Shown: piece after piece, positions 35,766-48,849 of the stretch
How positions within the stretch are numbered: the stretch's first letter is position 1
How the letters are laid out: each line of letters opens with the position of its first letter
Made by a program: the position numbers and the translations under genes
Origin: Escallonia rubra
Lineage: Eukaryota; Streptophyta; Magnoliopsida; Escalloniales; Escalloniaceae
Assembly: GCA_033065855.1 (NCBI GenBank)
Contig: JAVXUO010000541.1
Span: 1 to 64,000, forward strand
Length of the DNA: 64,000 bases
Reading direction: 5' to 3'
The notes under the pieces: generated by a model
Seen by the model: only the letters and a program-made list of their open reading frames with translations
What the model was told of the DNA's origin: nothing
Databases searched by the model: none

Positions 35766-37199
35766 AACTTTAAAAGGAAAAATTATCAAAATGTCCCCTG
35801 GGGTTTCGGGTACTAGAAAAACCCCAAAACCACTTTAAACGCTATTTTAAGCTTGCCGAAGTAATTTTTGAGCTTAAAAACATTTTTTAAAAATTTCGCC
35901 CGAAAATCTCGAACCTATGTTTAGACTGAGTGTTTAAAAGTCCGTTCGGCCAAAAATAGCTATCGACTTTGGAATGACCCGAAATCTTGGAAAATGGAAT
36001 ATCTCAGCATCCTAGGGTCCCATAATACCAGCATCAGTTAGCCCCATTCCCAACCACGAAAAAATTCGAAATTTTTCCATAGTACAGGTCTCTTAAAAAC
36101 AATCGGGGTCTTTTTTGTGCATTTTGGCTAAATCTGACATTAACTATTTTTTCAAATTTCGAATTCCAACTGCTCATTTACTCTACTTTTAGCGACACTT
36201 ACGGTTACTATTAAGATCAACACACCTAAAACATACATACACTACATCTTCTTCCTTTCTTCCTCATCTGCCGAATATATAAACCCACCCCAATTTCACA
36301 CATTCCTCCACTTTCATTCGCAAACCCACCATAATCCACCTTAATCCAACCTTTAGCACGCTTTCACATACATTTTTACACATTAAACCCCCTAAAATTT
36401 ACATACCCGTCCACCTGCAACACACCCACACACACTTAGAGCACACACTGAACACCGAAACCACTACCAGTTTTTGTCTTTTTTCCTTTCTAAGCTCTCA
36501 TAAACACAAAACACAACATGAATGCATCATAATTCCCTCCCCCAAAACCCATATACACACACAGTGACATACACGTATACAAACGGGGAACCTTCAACCG
36601 AAAAACCCACAAAATTTATACAAAAATTATACATAATTAATCCAAAGAAGGGGATTACCTTGTTAGGGTTTGGAAATCCCTTTTTTTCTTTTCTTTCTTC
36701 TCCTTATTTTTCCTCTCTTCTTCCTCTTTTTCTCTTCTGTTTTCCCTCTCTGCTCTGTTTTTCTTCTTTGTTCCAGGCCACTGTTCAAGGGCACTATTCA
36801 AGCTACTGTTCACGACTTCTCTCTATTTACATTTCCACCCCCACAAACTTTTCTTTTATAATTTCTCTCCAAAAATATTTATCCAACAATTTTTTTATTT
36901 GTTTTACGTACTCAGCACTAAACCCACTAGGAGATGGTAACATTGGGTCGATTTCTCCTAGTTTTGTGACACCTTGCCAATTTTCAAAATTTGCACTTTG
37001 GCCCCCAAAGTTTTCAAAAGTACACTTTGGCCCCACAACTTTAGAAATATTACACTTTGACCCCAAGGCCTCACTAACCCCTCATTTAGCTTCCTGATAC
37101 TTAATTATCACCCAAAATAATACCAATGAATAAAAATAATCCCATTTAATTATTCTAATTCATTGTCAGATTAATTTTTGGTATTTCCAGGGTATCACA

Positions 37200-37430
37200 C
37201 CCTCCCCCTTTAATTAAATTTTTTCCTCAAAATAGGGACAAACCTCATTCTACAAACAGGTGCAGATATCTTTGTCGCATCAATGCTTCGGGTTCCTACG
37301 TGGCTTCCTCTATCAGGTGATTTCTCCAAATAACTTTGACCACCGGTATTACCTTGGAATGTAATACTTGCTCCTCTTTATCAGCCACCTTTATCGATGC
37401 CTTATGGTACGAGATATTATCTCGAACTTT
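37200..37430 (-). mobile_element. Tekay-type pol C-terminal fragment, fossil
   Basis: Just before the LTR start, the minus strand keeps the end of a Ty3/gypsy (Tekay/Del clade) polyprotein. Recognisable short blocks are VVKVIWRNH and IEEAT, the stretch following integrase in this clade. It supports the identity and orientation of the neighbouring LTR. It is a partial, broken relic. Confidence 0.6.
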
Positions 37431-38912
37431 AACACGTTTCAACTAGATCCCATGCATAGGATTGGGATCATACTTCCTTAACATTGACCAATCACTTCGA
37501 GACATCATACAAAAGATAGTTTTCGAATTTAAGACAAGTGGGCTATCTCATGGACACTTTTTTCCGCACTTTGGGGTGTTGATCATTGTCTTTTCAAGCT
37601 TAAATTAAAATTTCAATTTCTTCAAAATTGAATGTTAGAGAAACAAATAGAAGAATTTGGTTTGAAACTTAAACATTCAAGCAATAATTCAAGAGGCTAT
37701 CAAAGGAAGGCCGTGACTTTCTTTCTTGGTCGACCCTTCCCTTACCGGAAGCAAGCTAAATCCTCAAATGTTATGAGGTGTCATATGATGTCAAGACTTT
37801 ATCTTGTTCAATGCTCACTCACTTTGTCCTAGAATGGATAATTTATCTTGAAAAAAAGGGGAAAAGAAGAGAAAGCCAACTATACTGAAAACCCTAAAAA
37901 GAACGGTGTAAGCAAAAGTTAGGGCGCAGAAAAAAAAAACTAGATGAAAGGTTTGCATGAGTCTTCCTTAAATGAGCATTCACAGTGATTGGATGTTAAT
38001 GTTTAGCCACCGCATATCATCATGATTATCCTATAGTAGATTTTTTCACTTACTAGCTCATCGTGCCTAAACAGTTTAGCCTTTCTGTTCAGAAGCCTAT
38101 ACTCTAACCTTGAGGCAGGTAGTCTACTTATGTGTGCTTATGTCTCAAGTATTGCTGCAAAGTCAACTCAACGTGAATTCATAAGGATTCCCTCTCATAA
38201 GAACCAAAGTCTTGAAAATAGATGATGATTAAAATCAAGGTGATCATTTGTTCAATCTCGAAAAAAGGAAGAGTTACTAAAAAAAAGAAAAATAAACCAT
38301 TAAGGCTAATGAATGATTGTCAAAACTCAGCTCATATAATTGCCATGGTTTGAGTTCAAAGAATAGATATTTAGTAGATTCATTTTGAACTACGTTCAGC
38401 CTAATTCCCAGCTCAATAATGATAAGTAGGAAACTTAGTCACCTTCTAGGCTTGGTTCCCATGGGCACACACTAGGGGCTTTGGTTTGATATTTGGGTCT
38501 TTGAGACTCATTACGAGTCATTTGCTACCGCATGTCCCGTCTTCCATTATGTCCCATATATAAAGTCATCCTTGATGTTATGCTTGTTTAAGAGAGAGAA
38601 ATGCTCTTTTACCTTTTGACGAGGTCGAGAAATAAAAAGAAATGAAAGATAGTGGTCCATGCACCTTTGGAGCTTGGTATATTATGACATGATACACCTT
38701 CCAATGGCTTATTTAATGACCTTTAGTTTTTGATTTTTCAAACCAGATTTGTTCACCACCTTGTCGCGTGATGATTACCCATTAATTTTTATGACCTACT
38801 TGGCATACCCTATTTTGTACGGCAATTTGATATGTTTGCCACTAGTTCAATGATAATATGAGAAGCTTTATGACTTTATCTTATGCCTTTCTACCACGCA
38901 CTTGAAAGTCAT
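37431..38912. other. Probable retroelement-derived noncoding sequence
   Basis: No domain was recognised on either strand. The texture (AAAAAGAAAAG runs, alternating short frames) would fit a decayed gypsy internal region continuing from the left, but nothing specific supports this. Confidence 0.35.
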
Positions 38913-39686
38913 CACTACAAGAAAAAGCACTTTTAGCGACGGACAATTCCGTCACTAAAAGTCCTTATTCTGTCGCCAAAGACTTTTAGCGACGGACCCT
39001 GTCGCTAATAGTTTGGGGATGGAATTTTAAAATCCGTCGCCAAAAGTCCAACCTTTCCGGTGGACATTAAACTTCTTTAGCGACAAAATTGTAGTTGCTA
39101 AAGAAAATTTATGTATTTAATTTAATTCCTTTTTTTTTGGAAATTATTAATTTGGAAAACAAAATTAGCGACGGGCAGTCCGTCGCTAAAAGCCTGTCTG
39201 GAAAACCTTTCTGTCGCTAAAACTTTTTCACAACAATGTCCTTGTAGACTTTTAGCGACAGAAAAAAAAGTGTCACTAAATTGTTTTTTTTAAAAAACAA
39301 TTTACTTTTTTTTATACCCAAACCTATAATTCAAATCTAATCACATTATACATTCCCAACCGATCCACATCCATCAATAAATAATTCCTAATCCATATTA
39401 GGGTTAAATAATTGATGATCCATCAGTAATTATTTAACCCTAAAACACAAAGTATATACACAAATTATATTATAATTGAACAAAAAACATATAAAACATT
39501 GTCCAGCTGTGAATCAAATATAATAGGGGCCGGGGACATGAGCGGAAGGGGGATAAAATTAGGGGAGGGGAGCACAATTTGAGGATCAACAAGGGAGGGG
39601 AAGACGAGGAGGGCTTAGGGCTCGTCAAGACCACGATTTGGATCATGCTGCTAGTCATCGTCCACGGAGGTGTCATCCGGATTCAT
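38913..39686 (-). mobile_element. CACTA-4: CACTA left arm, truncated
   Basis: It starts CACTACAAGAAAAAGCAC at 38,913, followed by dense TAGCGACGGA / TCGCTAAAAG subterminal repeats, then ATTAGGGTTAAATAATTG. A GC-richer tail (GTCGTCCACGG-like, about 39,655) matches the left arms of CACTA-1 and CACTA-2. After about 775 bp the similarity stops at the first unit of a satellite. No transposase and no right terminus were found, so it is a fragment or a deletion derivative. Confidence 0.75.
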
Positions 39687-41349
39687 ATAACTCTAATATA
39701 ATTAACAAACTAATTCTAAACATTCTCAAACTCTAAATAATAAATGAATTGACCAAATAGGACTTAGTTCAAACTATTGTATCCTTAAAACCATTCTCTG
39801 ATATGAATATAAAATTCATATATCTAAAAAATGAAAATAACATATTAGATTTAGAAGACAAAAATAAAATTACGTTACATTATCATAATTGATGTAAATA
39901 TTTATCAATATAGTAATAGTGTTTATAATCCCTTTGATAAAACAAAAAAATGACTTTATGTTTTGCGAGAGACCATGAGACCAACAAATGATTGTATCGT
40001 TTTTATTAATTAAAATTTCCATATTGAAAAAACTTATTCGTAAATCTGATAGTTGAAAAGGATTTAAAACTATATACTAAACATGTCTGTTTATCTAAAG
40101 GTATGCAAATATTATTTTGAATGGGGTCATTATTTCTTGATAAGTTAATTACCATATCGATAACTCTTATATAATTGAAAATCTAATTCTAAACTTTCTC
40201 AAACTCTAACTAATAAATGAATTAACTTATTAGGACTTGATTTTAACTATTGTATCCTTAAAACCATTCTCTGATATGAATATAAAAATTCATGTATCTA
40301 AAAAAAGAATTAACATATTGGATTTAGAAGAGAAACAAAATAACGTTACATTATCATAATTGATGTAAAGATATATCAACATAATATTTAGCTTCTAGAA
40401 TCCATTTGGTAAAACAAAAATATGACTTTATTTTTGGGACAGACCACGCGACCAATAAATGATTGTATCGTTGTTACTGATAAAAATTTCAATGTTGAAG
40501 AACCGTATTCGTAAATCTGATAGTTGAAAAGGATTTAAAATTAGATAGAAAACATGTCGGTTTATCTAAAGGTATGCAAATATTATTTTGGGTAGGGTCA
40601 TTACTTCTTGATAAGTTAATTATCATATCCATAACTTTTATATAATTGAAAAACTAAATATAAACCTTATCAACCTCTAACTAATAAATGAATTAACTTA
40701 TTAAGACTTGATTTTAACTGTTGTATCCTTAAAATCATTCTCTGATATGAATATAAAAATTCATATATCTAAAAAACGAAATAACATATTAGATTTAGAA
40801 GAGAGAGAAAATTAACGTTACATTATCATAATTGACGTAAAGATTTATCAATATAATATATAACTTTTAGAACCCTTTTGGTATAACAAAAAATTGACAT
40901 TATTTGTTTGGAGAGACCACACGACCATCAAATAATTCTAGCGCTGTTATTAATGAAAAATGCAATGCTGGATAAGCTTATTCTCAAATATGATAGTTGA
41001 AAAGAATTTAAAATTGTATGCTAAACATGCTGGTTTATCTAAAGGTATGCAAATATTATTTTGGATGAGGTCATTATTTCTTGATAAGTTAATTACCATA
41101 TCGATAGCTCTTATATAATTCAAAATCTAATTCTAAACCTTCTCAAACTCTAACTAATAAATGAATTAACTTATTAGGACTTGATTTTAACTATTGCAAC
41201 CACTATAATATGAATATAAAAATTCATATATCTGAATGACGAAATAATGTCTTAGATTTAGAAGACAAAAAAAATTAACGTTACATTATCAGAATTGATG
41301 TAAAGATATATTAATATAATATTTAGCTTTTAGAATCCTTTTGGTAAAA
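39687..41349 (+). repeat. Tandem satellite, about 472-bp unit, 3.5 copies
   Basis: Units begin at about 39,687, 40,160, 40,631 and 41,104 (ATAACTCTTATATAATTGAA-like start), giving periods of 471-473 bp. Shared blocks are AACCATTCTCTGATATGAAT, AACGTTACATTATCATAATTG, and GTTTATCTAAAGGTATGCAA. Units differ by scattered changes. The array starts exactly where the CACTA-4 arm stops and ends part-way through the fourth unit. It has no reading frame. Confidence 0.85.
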
Positions 41350-41924
41350 TGTCATATCCTGCTAAAATTCCCAGAGTACGATGATAAATAGGTTCGGGTC
41401 TTTTTCAAAAATTAAAAAAAAAACACAATTCGGTGAAATTTGTAAATTGTTAAAAGTTGGGGTTTTTGTTTTTGGTAAAATACCATTTTTGGGTCTTGAA
41501 TGAATTTGGATAGCAGCTCCCCCATTCGACAACCCCTTAATCCCACGAATTATGCTTCCTCCCTTGCATCATTCAGTTACAAGGAGAAGATAGAATGTAG
41601 ACAGAGTTGAGAGAGAAAGTTGAAGAAATGGAGAGAAGAGAGAGATTAGATCAAAGGTTGAGTTGGGGGATCGAAGATTGTGTTTCAGAGGACGATTTCA
41701 TAAGTTAATCACCCCTAAAACCATTCTATTTCGGTGTATATATGCGTGTGTATAAAATGCCAGCGCTGGCAAGTTGCCAGGTCTCTGGTTAATTTCATTT
41801 TCAACCCCTTAACTTCTCAGCAGTTCACTTAAAACCATTCATACTTCTCAGAAGACTAAAATTGACCCCTCTCAAGATTAGAACATGTCATTCCTGACCA
41901 AAGGAGAATTTGGCCATACAAAAT
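41350..41924. other. Spacer between satellite and integrated virus
   Basis: It has no gene. Composition changes sharply from the satellite. The sequence directly before 41,925 may be viral, because virus integrants are often permuted or overlapping, but no repeat of the 48.6-48.8 kb region was noticed. Confidence 0.4.
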
Positions 41925-44900
41925 TGGTATCAGAGCCTGATCAAAGGCGAGATTCAACCGTAAAACTCATGGGAATTCCTTGTTTATTAAATCATATGAT
42001 AGGAATTATACACTTAGACCATGGAGTTGGAAAAACCGAGATAACATGATTATTAAATCAAATAATGGATGTGTTTCATGAAACTTTATATATCTATAGA
42101 ACTTTAAACAAGATAAAATCTCATATATTAACTGAATTACACAATTCAGATAATGGGTTAGGAAGTGAAAATCACGTCCTAAACTCAAATAACTTCTTAT
42201 CAAACTTTGGAAGTTATGACACTACCAATAAATACTATAGCAACGAAACGTCATATGTTTTTGAAGAAGTTATAGCATACAGTTGTAGCGAAGGGGAAAG
42301 AAAACCCTCTTCAAGTGGCTCAAAAGACACCAAAGATCCCGTAAAGAAAATAGGTGCAGAAGAAATAGAAAAAATAATAAGTGACTACTTAGCCAAAGTA
42401 GAAAAAGAAAAATCATTGAAAAAACCAATGATGGATGAAATAGATCCAACTATTCTAAAAGAACATCAATATAAACAAGAAGAAAAAAGAACCATATCAG
42501 AAGTAAATAAGGAGTTTGCCGATATGAATTTATGGAACGGAAAAACCGATCCAAACTATGTAGGAGCGTGGAATCCAGAATTAAATCTAGAAAGAAATTC
42601 TAAAATTTATAGCGCCCCTATAAGGACAAATTTAAAACAAGAATTTGTCCCAAAAAATGGAAGAAATGAGCGTGTAAATCAATACGACATATATCTTGAT
42701 ATCGATTGTATTCCAAATACTGAAGAAACAATCGAGAATTGGGCACAATCCTTAAGGATTGCCATAATAAGTGGTAATTGAACAGAAAGACATGCTATGG
42801 AACATTTTATTCGAGCAACCCTGCAAGGAAATGCAATTAGGTTCTGGATTAGCATAGCAGACAACGAAATGATAATTGAAGCCTAGAGCAAGCTTAATAT
42901 TTCTGAAGAATGGATAATGTTTTATGCAGACAACCTCAAAAGAGAGTTCTGCGAAAAATCTATAAATAATATAAGTATTTAAGAAAAAAGTGCTTTAAAA
43001 AATTTGACAAAACTACAAATATGTGATATGTGCTACTTTAAAAATTACACTTGTGAATTTAATTTTTTTTTACAAGTTAGAACTCAGAGATAGTCTCCAT
43101 TGTAAAAAGCAATTTATTGCCAAACTCCCTAAAGCATAGGATGAGTTAGCAGAAAAAGAATTTACCAAACTCCTAAACGACAAAATGCTTTGCGATTCGT
43201 TAATAGGAAGGATTGCAGCTATAGAAGAAGTTCTAAAGAAATATTATACTGAAGGACAGGCAATAAAAGATATAAAAAAGCTCATATGAGTTATGATTAC
43301 TGTTCTAAAGTCGATAACATGGTAAACAGTTATGGATGCGAAAAGAAGCCAAACTTCACGAAGAAAAAACTTTGAGAAGAAAAGGTTTGGAAACGAAAAA
43401 AGATATGTGAAGAAATGGAAAAAATGGAAAAAGAGAAAATTTAATCCATCAAGAGAAAAACCCAAACCATGGGGAAGATATATTAGAAAAAAAATCTAAT
43501 CTTCCATATAAAAACCCCTCATGTCCAAAAGGAAAATAACCAGAAGAGTGTGATTGTTGCTGGTTATGCGGCAAAAAAAGACATTATGCAAATAAATGTC
43601 CAAGTAAGAAAAGAAAGCAAAATATAAGATCTTTCTTATTCGCTAAAGAAAGATACGAGCCAGCATGGTGATACGAATTAGATTATGAAGACGAAGTAGA
43701 AAAGCTTTTTTCAGAATATGACTATGAATCTGATGATGAAACAACATCATATGACAGAGAAAGTTTAAACAGAATTTTAAAAGGCATAGGCACAATCTTC
43801 ATGATGTCAGAAACCCACGACCATGAAGAAGAGATCCCTTATCTAATAACATAATTAGTCAGAGTGACTCAATTGAGGAAGAAACTCTCAGTTCTACTAT
43901 AAAACATTGGGATATGCCTAAAATCAAGGTTGGAGAAAATATACAAAAGCTCCATATTCAGGTTCAGAAGTAAGATAAATGTAGAGATTTCTGAAGGAGA
44001 AACCTCAGTAGGTCAAACTGAAGAAAGAATACTAGACACTCCTCTCTTCAAAACAGATAAGGCAAAACAATACCTTAGAGACGGATATCACTATGTCCAT
44101 ATTAGTATGATATAAGTTATCTTTGTCCATTATTCATCGATGGCAGAGATACACCAGTAATATGTCGTTTAACATATAATCGGTGGAAAACTTTTAAAAA
44201 AGCCCTAATAGGGGGTATCCAAAGTAACTTGTATAATGTACCAGTTTGGTTTAAAACAACACCAAACTACTTCATGTCCTTAAAAGATCCTTATCTTAAT
44301 AAAGCATTAGGACTAAGGATTCAGACTCAAGGCATGACCGAATTACGAGAAGTCTGCAAAAACATTGAAGTACAATACCGTCTAGTTTACAGAGTGGTAA
44401 ATACCACTAATCCACTAAGTAGTGAAGTAGAACTATTTGACCAAACAAATAGTAATGTGCGAGCAATAAAAGCACGGAATATAAATCCAAAGCAACTATC
44501 ATGGCCTAAAAAATGGGTGATAAGAGAAGGATTAGCTAGTAAACAACTAGAACAAATGCATATTAGGGAAAATAAAGGTGTTGTTATCCTCGAAGAACCA
44601 AAGATACATTCGGTTTCTTAAATACCTTCCACATCTACAAATCCAAAAGGCAAAGGAAAGGAAAAAAATGGTAGAAGAAGTTACAAAAGAAGAAGACAAT
44701 TCTGATGATGACATCATAGGGTACAAAATAGTTACCATTCCAATCAGACGAAGCATGTCATCACGTGTAGAAACCATACATGTAATGACCACAACATTAG
44801 TAAATGACACTGTCAAGAAGAAGCTTAAAGAAAAAAAAGCTTGACAGGAGATAAGCTTGAAAAGGGTATTCAAGACATTATAAGTATTATAAGTAAAAGA

Positions 44901-47900
44901 AGGTCCGAAAAAATGAATAATAAACGAATGGCAGTAAGTCCAAACAATTCTTATATAGAATTAAGTTTTGACTTCCAAGGTTATCACCCCTTTAAAATAG
45001 ATGCTTTAGTAGATACTAGAGCATCCTCTTGCCTAGCACGACCAGGAATATTACTCTCTGAAAAATGGATTGAAATAGATCAACTCATGAACATGCGAAT
45101 GACGAATGGCGATGAGTTCAAACCAGCATATGAAGCATGTGATATTTCGGTCAGAATAAATGGAAAACAGTTCATTATAGAGCGAATAATCCAATTCGAT
45201 GAATTAGACGGCGATTTGCTAATAGGAAATGCTTTCCTCAAACAAGCTAAAAATTGACCATTTATTCAGGAAGAGTTTCATATTGAAATACAACGTCAAA
45301 AAATTTCATTGTTAAAATATGTTGCTCAAAAATGTAAATTTGGTTTTCATTCAGAAAAACTAGGAGAAATCCAAAAACCTATCAAGAGCAAGTATCTCTA
45401 CGCAGCCCAGCGTAGTGAAGAGAACAAAAAAGACTCATGGAAAATGTTACTTGAAGAAGAAGTAACCAAGGAAGAATTACTTAAAGGAGAAGTACTAAAA
45501 GAAAATGACAGTTGGATTAAAGAAATAAACTAACATTTTCAATGCAAACAAGGAAAAGAAATTCCTAATCTTGATAGTATAAAAAAATGTTAGAAAATAA
45601 TTTTAGTGATGACCCGCTAAAATTGTGGGAAAAGGATAAACCTTGGGCAACATTGACTCTCATGGATAAAGATTACGTGGTTAATGTAAAATCAATGCAA
45701 CATAGTCTTGCGATTGTTCATGAATTTGAATGATAGATTCCTGAAATACTAGAACAAGGGTTAATAAGACCCAGTGAGAGCCCTCATTCAAGTCTGGCTT
45801 TCATGGTAAAAAATCATGCGGCTAGAGGAAAAGCCAGATTAGTCATAGACTATAGAGCTTTAAACACATCAACAATAAAAGATGGTTATAAAATTCCAAA
45901 CAAGGATATGCTGATAAATAAAATCCAGTTAGCCAACTTTTTCTCAAAGTTTGATTTAAAAAGCAGATATTGGCAAATCAAAATGGAAGAATCATCAATT
46001 CCAGTAATTTCCTTTTGCGCACCATAAGGGCACTATGAATGGATGGTGTTACCATTCGGATTGAAAAATGCTCCGCCTTTATTCCAAAGAAGGATGGATA
46101 ACATTTTTAGAAAGTACGGAGATTACTGTGTGGTGTACATAGATGACATATTAGTATTCTAAAAAACCAGAGAAGAACATAGAAATCATCTAAAAAAGAT
46201 AGCATAAGAATTCATTGACCTTGGATTAGTACTATCACAAAAGAAATGTGAATGGGAACAAACCACCATTAACTTTTTAGGATTAAGAATAGAAGACAGT
46301 AGAAAAATTGTCCTCCAAGATCACATAGCTAAAAAAATAAAGCTATTTTCAGAACAAATCAATGATGTAAAACAACTTCAAATGCTTATTGGGTTGTTAA
46401 ATTACGCGAGAAAATTCATCTCTCATTTATCAAACCTAATAGAAACCTTAAGTAAAAAACTTAGAAAAGGAAAATGGATATGGGTAGATGAAGATACCCA
46501 AAATGTTCTATGGATAAAAGGTCAGGGAAAAACCCTACCAAAATTAAGCTTGCCTAAACAAGGAGACAAGTTAGTTCTAGAAACTGACGCTTCTGAAAAT
46601 TGTTAGGGTGCAGTATTAAAAGCAATACCCCCTGATCAAGGTGAGGAACAGTTGTGTGGGTACTAGAGTGGAACCTTTAAGGATGCAGAAACTCGGTATC
46701 ACATAAACGAAAAATAGTCTTTAGCTATAAAACGCGGCAAAAAATCTTTTTACATATTTCTAATTTCAGAACACTTTCTTGTCAGAACAGATAATAGGTG
46801 TTTAAAGTTTTCCTTAAAAGAGACCTAAGAGATGTTAGTCAAACAAGGCTTTATCGATGGCAACAATGGTTCTGTTATTATACTTTTGATGTAGAATACA
46901 TCTCATTAGCCAACAATGCACTTGCAGATAACCTAACCAGGGAATTATGCTTTATGATGCAGGGAGTTGTTGTTACTCAAAAAAAGACTACTCAAAAGGC
47001 CTTAAAAGAAAGGTATGAAGCAGGAGATCCTTAAATTGGTCTACTAGGAGAACCATCAGGAAAATTCGACTATTACGTCATTTACCCTAAAAAGAAAGAT
47101 GACAGTTCTTTGTCACTCACAAATACTCCCCTGGTAGTGGAAGAGGATGGTTGGAACTACCAACTTGAAAGCCCTAAAACAGGATGATACAAAACTAAGC
47201 GTTCAAAACTAATGCATAAATTTGGAATAAAGAGAGTAAGGCTGAAACCTCGACATCAAGGCGCCCTAAACAAGTGGGTAAGAAAAAAAATTACTATCCT
47301 AACAACAAGGATCTAAAAAGAAAAGTGGCAACTGATGAAGATGAAAAATCTTCAAAGCAAAAAGCTACCATAACACAAACCAATGACAATAAAACAAAAA
47401 CATTGTGAAGAGAGTAAAAAACTCTTTGGAAATGTCTGGCATTATCTTCAGAAAAATTACCGAAAAGAGTTACGAAGAACCTTCGGTCAATTAACTGATT
47501 ATGTTAAGCACTTAGAAGAAAAGTTTAATATAAATGATGAAGAAGGAATGATAGTCCTACAAGAAAAGGAAGAAAGAATTAGATTGCTAGAAGAGCTAGA
47601 ATCATTGCTCCGAGCTGATATCACTACAAAAATAAATGAACTAGCCAAGAAGGAGAATGAACACGAAGAGATCCTTTGTAAACCAGAAATAAAGGCGTTC
47701 CTGAATTGGGATTGTGGATGGCCAAGCCTCACATTACCATCAGACACGGTTGATCTTCAATGGATTGAACATGGACTCGTAGACACATTCGAAATAAATT
47801 GAGAAGATTATCAACTCATCGATAGTCTTCCAGCTATAGTTCGATATGCTCTTGAAGTTATGGGATTTAGTCACAGATTATCACAGTCCAAATACTGTCC

Positions 47901-48840
47901 ACACTGGCAGAAAAAAGCGAAACCAAATTCTACCAACCATACCAGATTTGGTTCATTTATTGATTCGCTAATAAAAAGTTGGTGAATTTCTACCGCCCAC
48001 ACAAGGATAAGCTATGAAACACGTATAATCCGGAGAAAGACAAGATCGAAAGAATCAGTTGTGTTCTTGCAACCATTGAAACCATGGTAGCCAATCCCAT
48101 AGAAGCATGCTTTTGTGATGGATGAAGGATAGTAATCCCGAAGTGGTGTGGAGCATCCATAGAGCCCTCCAAACAAGGTCAAGATCAGGTAATCAAACTC
48201 TATGAATAGTTCAACAGCCAAGGAGAAGAAGAACCTGATCTGCCTATCCAAACTTTTGAGCTGTACAAGAAGGTGTGAGACCACAGGATAGCCATGATAG
48301 AAATGGACATAATGGCCAGCAAGAAATGACCAGGTCAAGTTGGAAAGAGAATAAAGATGTCTGCCATAATAAAAGGAAGAAGGCCCTACAGAAAATAATA
48401 GAGATTTTTCACTATTAAAGAATCATATGTGGCTGATCCTTTGATCTATAAAAAGGATCGAAGTAAGAGCTAGAAGGCAGAGGAAGTCTGAGAGAGTGTG
48501 AAGTGTGTAAGAGTGTGAAGTAGTCTAAGAGTGTGAAGTGTGCTAAGATTTAGAGTGTGCAAGAATAGAAGGAAACATTCATTTCTATTGCTCATATGTA
48601 ATATTTTCTTTCTAGTATAAATAAAGAGGTATTGTTTTTAGTACGACATTTTCTAGTGCTCTTTTCAAACCAATATCCTGGAAGCTTGAGAGTGTTTGAT
48701 AATAGCCACTAGCCAAATCTAAGAAAAGCAAGGCAACAAGCTGTGTGTCTACTTGGTAAAAAACTTGGATATCGAAAACCAACATGAGAAGCATGGCAAG
48801 CGTACATTCAAGGACCCAGAGCAGAATCTCTGTAAATAGC
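41925..48840 (+). mobile_element. Endogenous pararetrovirus (Caulimoviridae), near full length, broken
   Basis: A fossil virus copy on the plus strand. It opens with a tRNA-Met primer site TGGTATCAGAGCC at 41,925, position 1 of caulimovirid genomes. Parts in order: coat-type polyprotein region (about 42,065-43,640) with a zinc knuckle CWLCGKKRHYANKC at about 43,558; movement-protein-like region (about 43,930-44,620); aspartic protease (about 44,930-45,250); reverse transcriptase with YIDDIL (about 45,750-46,170); RNase H (about 46,570-46,790); a downstream coiled-coil-like frame (47,383-47,801); a pregenomic promoter with TATAAAAAG at about 48,447; and AATAAA at about 48,619. Length and layout fit the solendovirus/cavemovirus-like side of the family rather than badnaviruses; that placement is inference. 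More than ten breaks are spread through it, so it is an old, non-functional copy. Confidence 0.85.
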
Positions 48841-48849
48841 ATTATATCC

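Larger units (their letters stand above)
32000..37199 (-). mobile_element. Gypsy (Tekay-type) LTR, fossil, with nested element
   Basis: On the minus strand an LTR starts TGTGATACCC at 37,199, just after the purine-rich stretch expected before a 3' LTR. It runs left to about 32,000 (plus-strand TGCAACACTCTC); this left edge is approximate. It shares layout with the LTR at 2057-5095: a TAGCGACA-type motif near 36,190, a TATA and leader zone, tandem internal units at about 33,090-33,540, and AAGGAATGAGCGCAA-like sequence at about 32,383. A 1.45 kb inverted-repeat element is nested inside at 34,311-35,765. It is old and partial; only part of the internal domain follows on the right. Confidence 0.55.
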
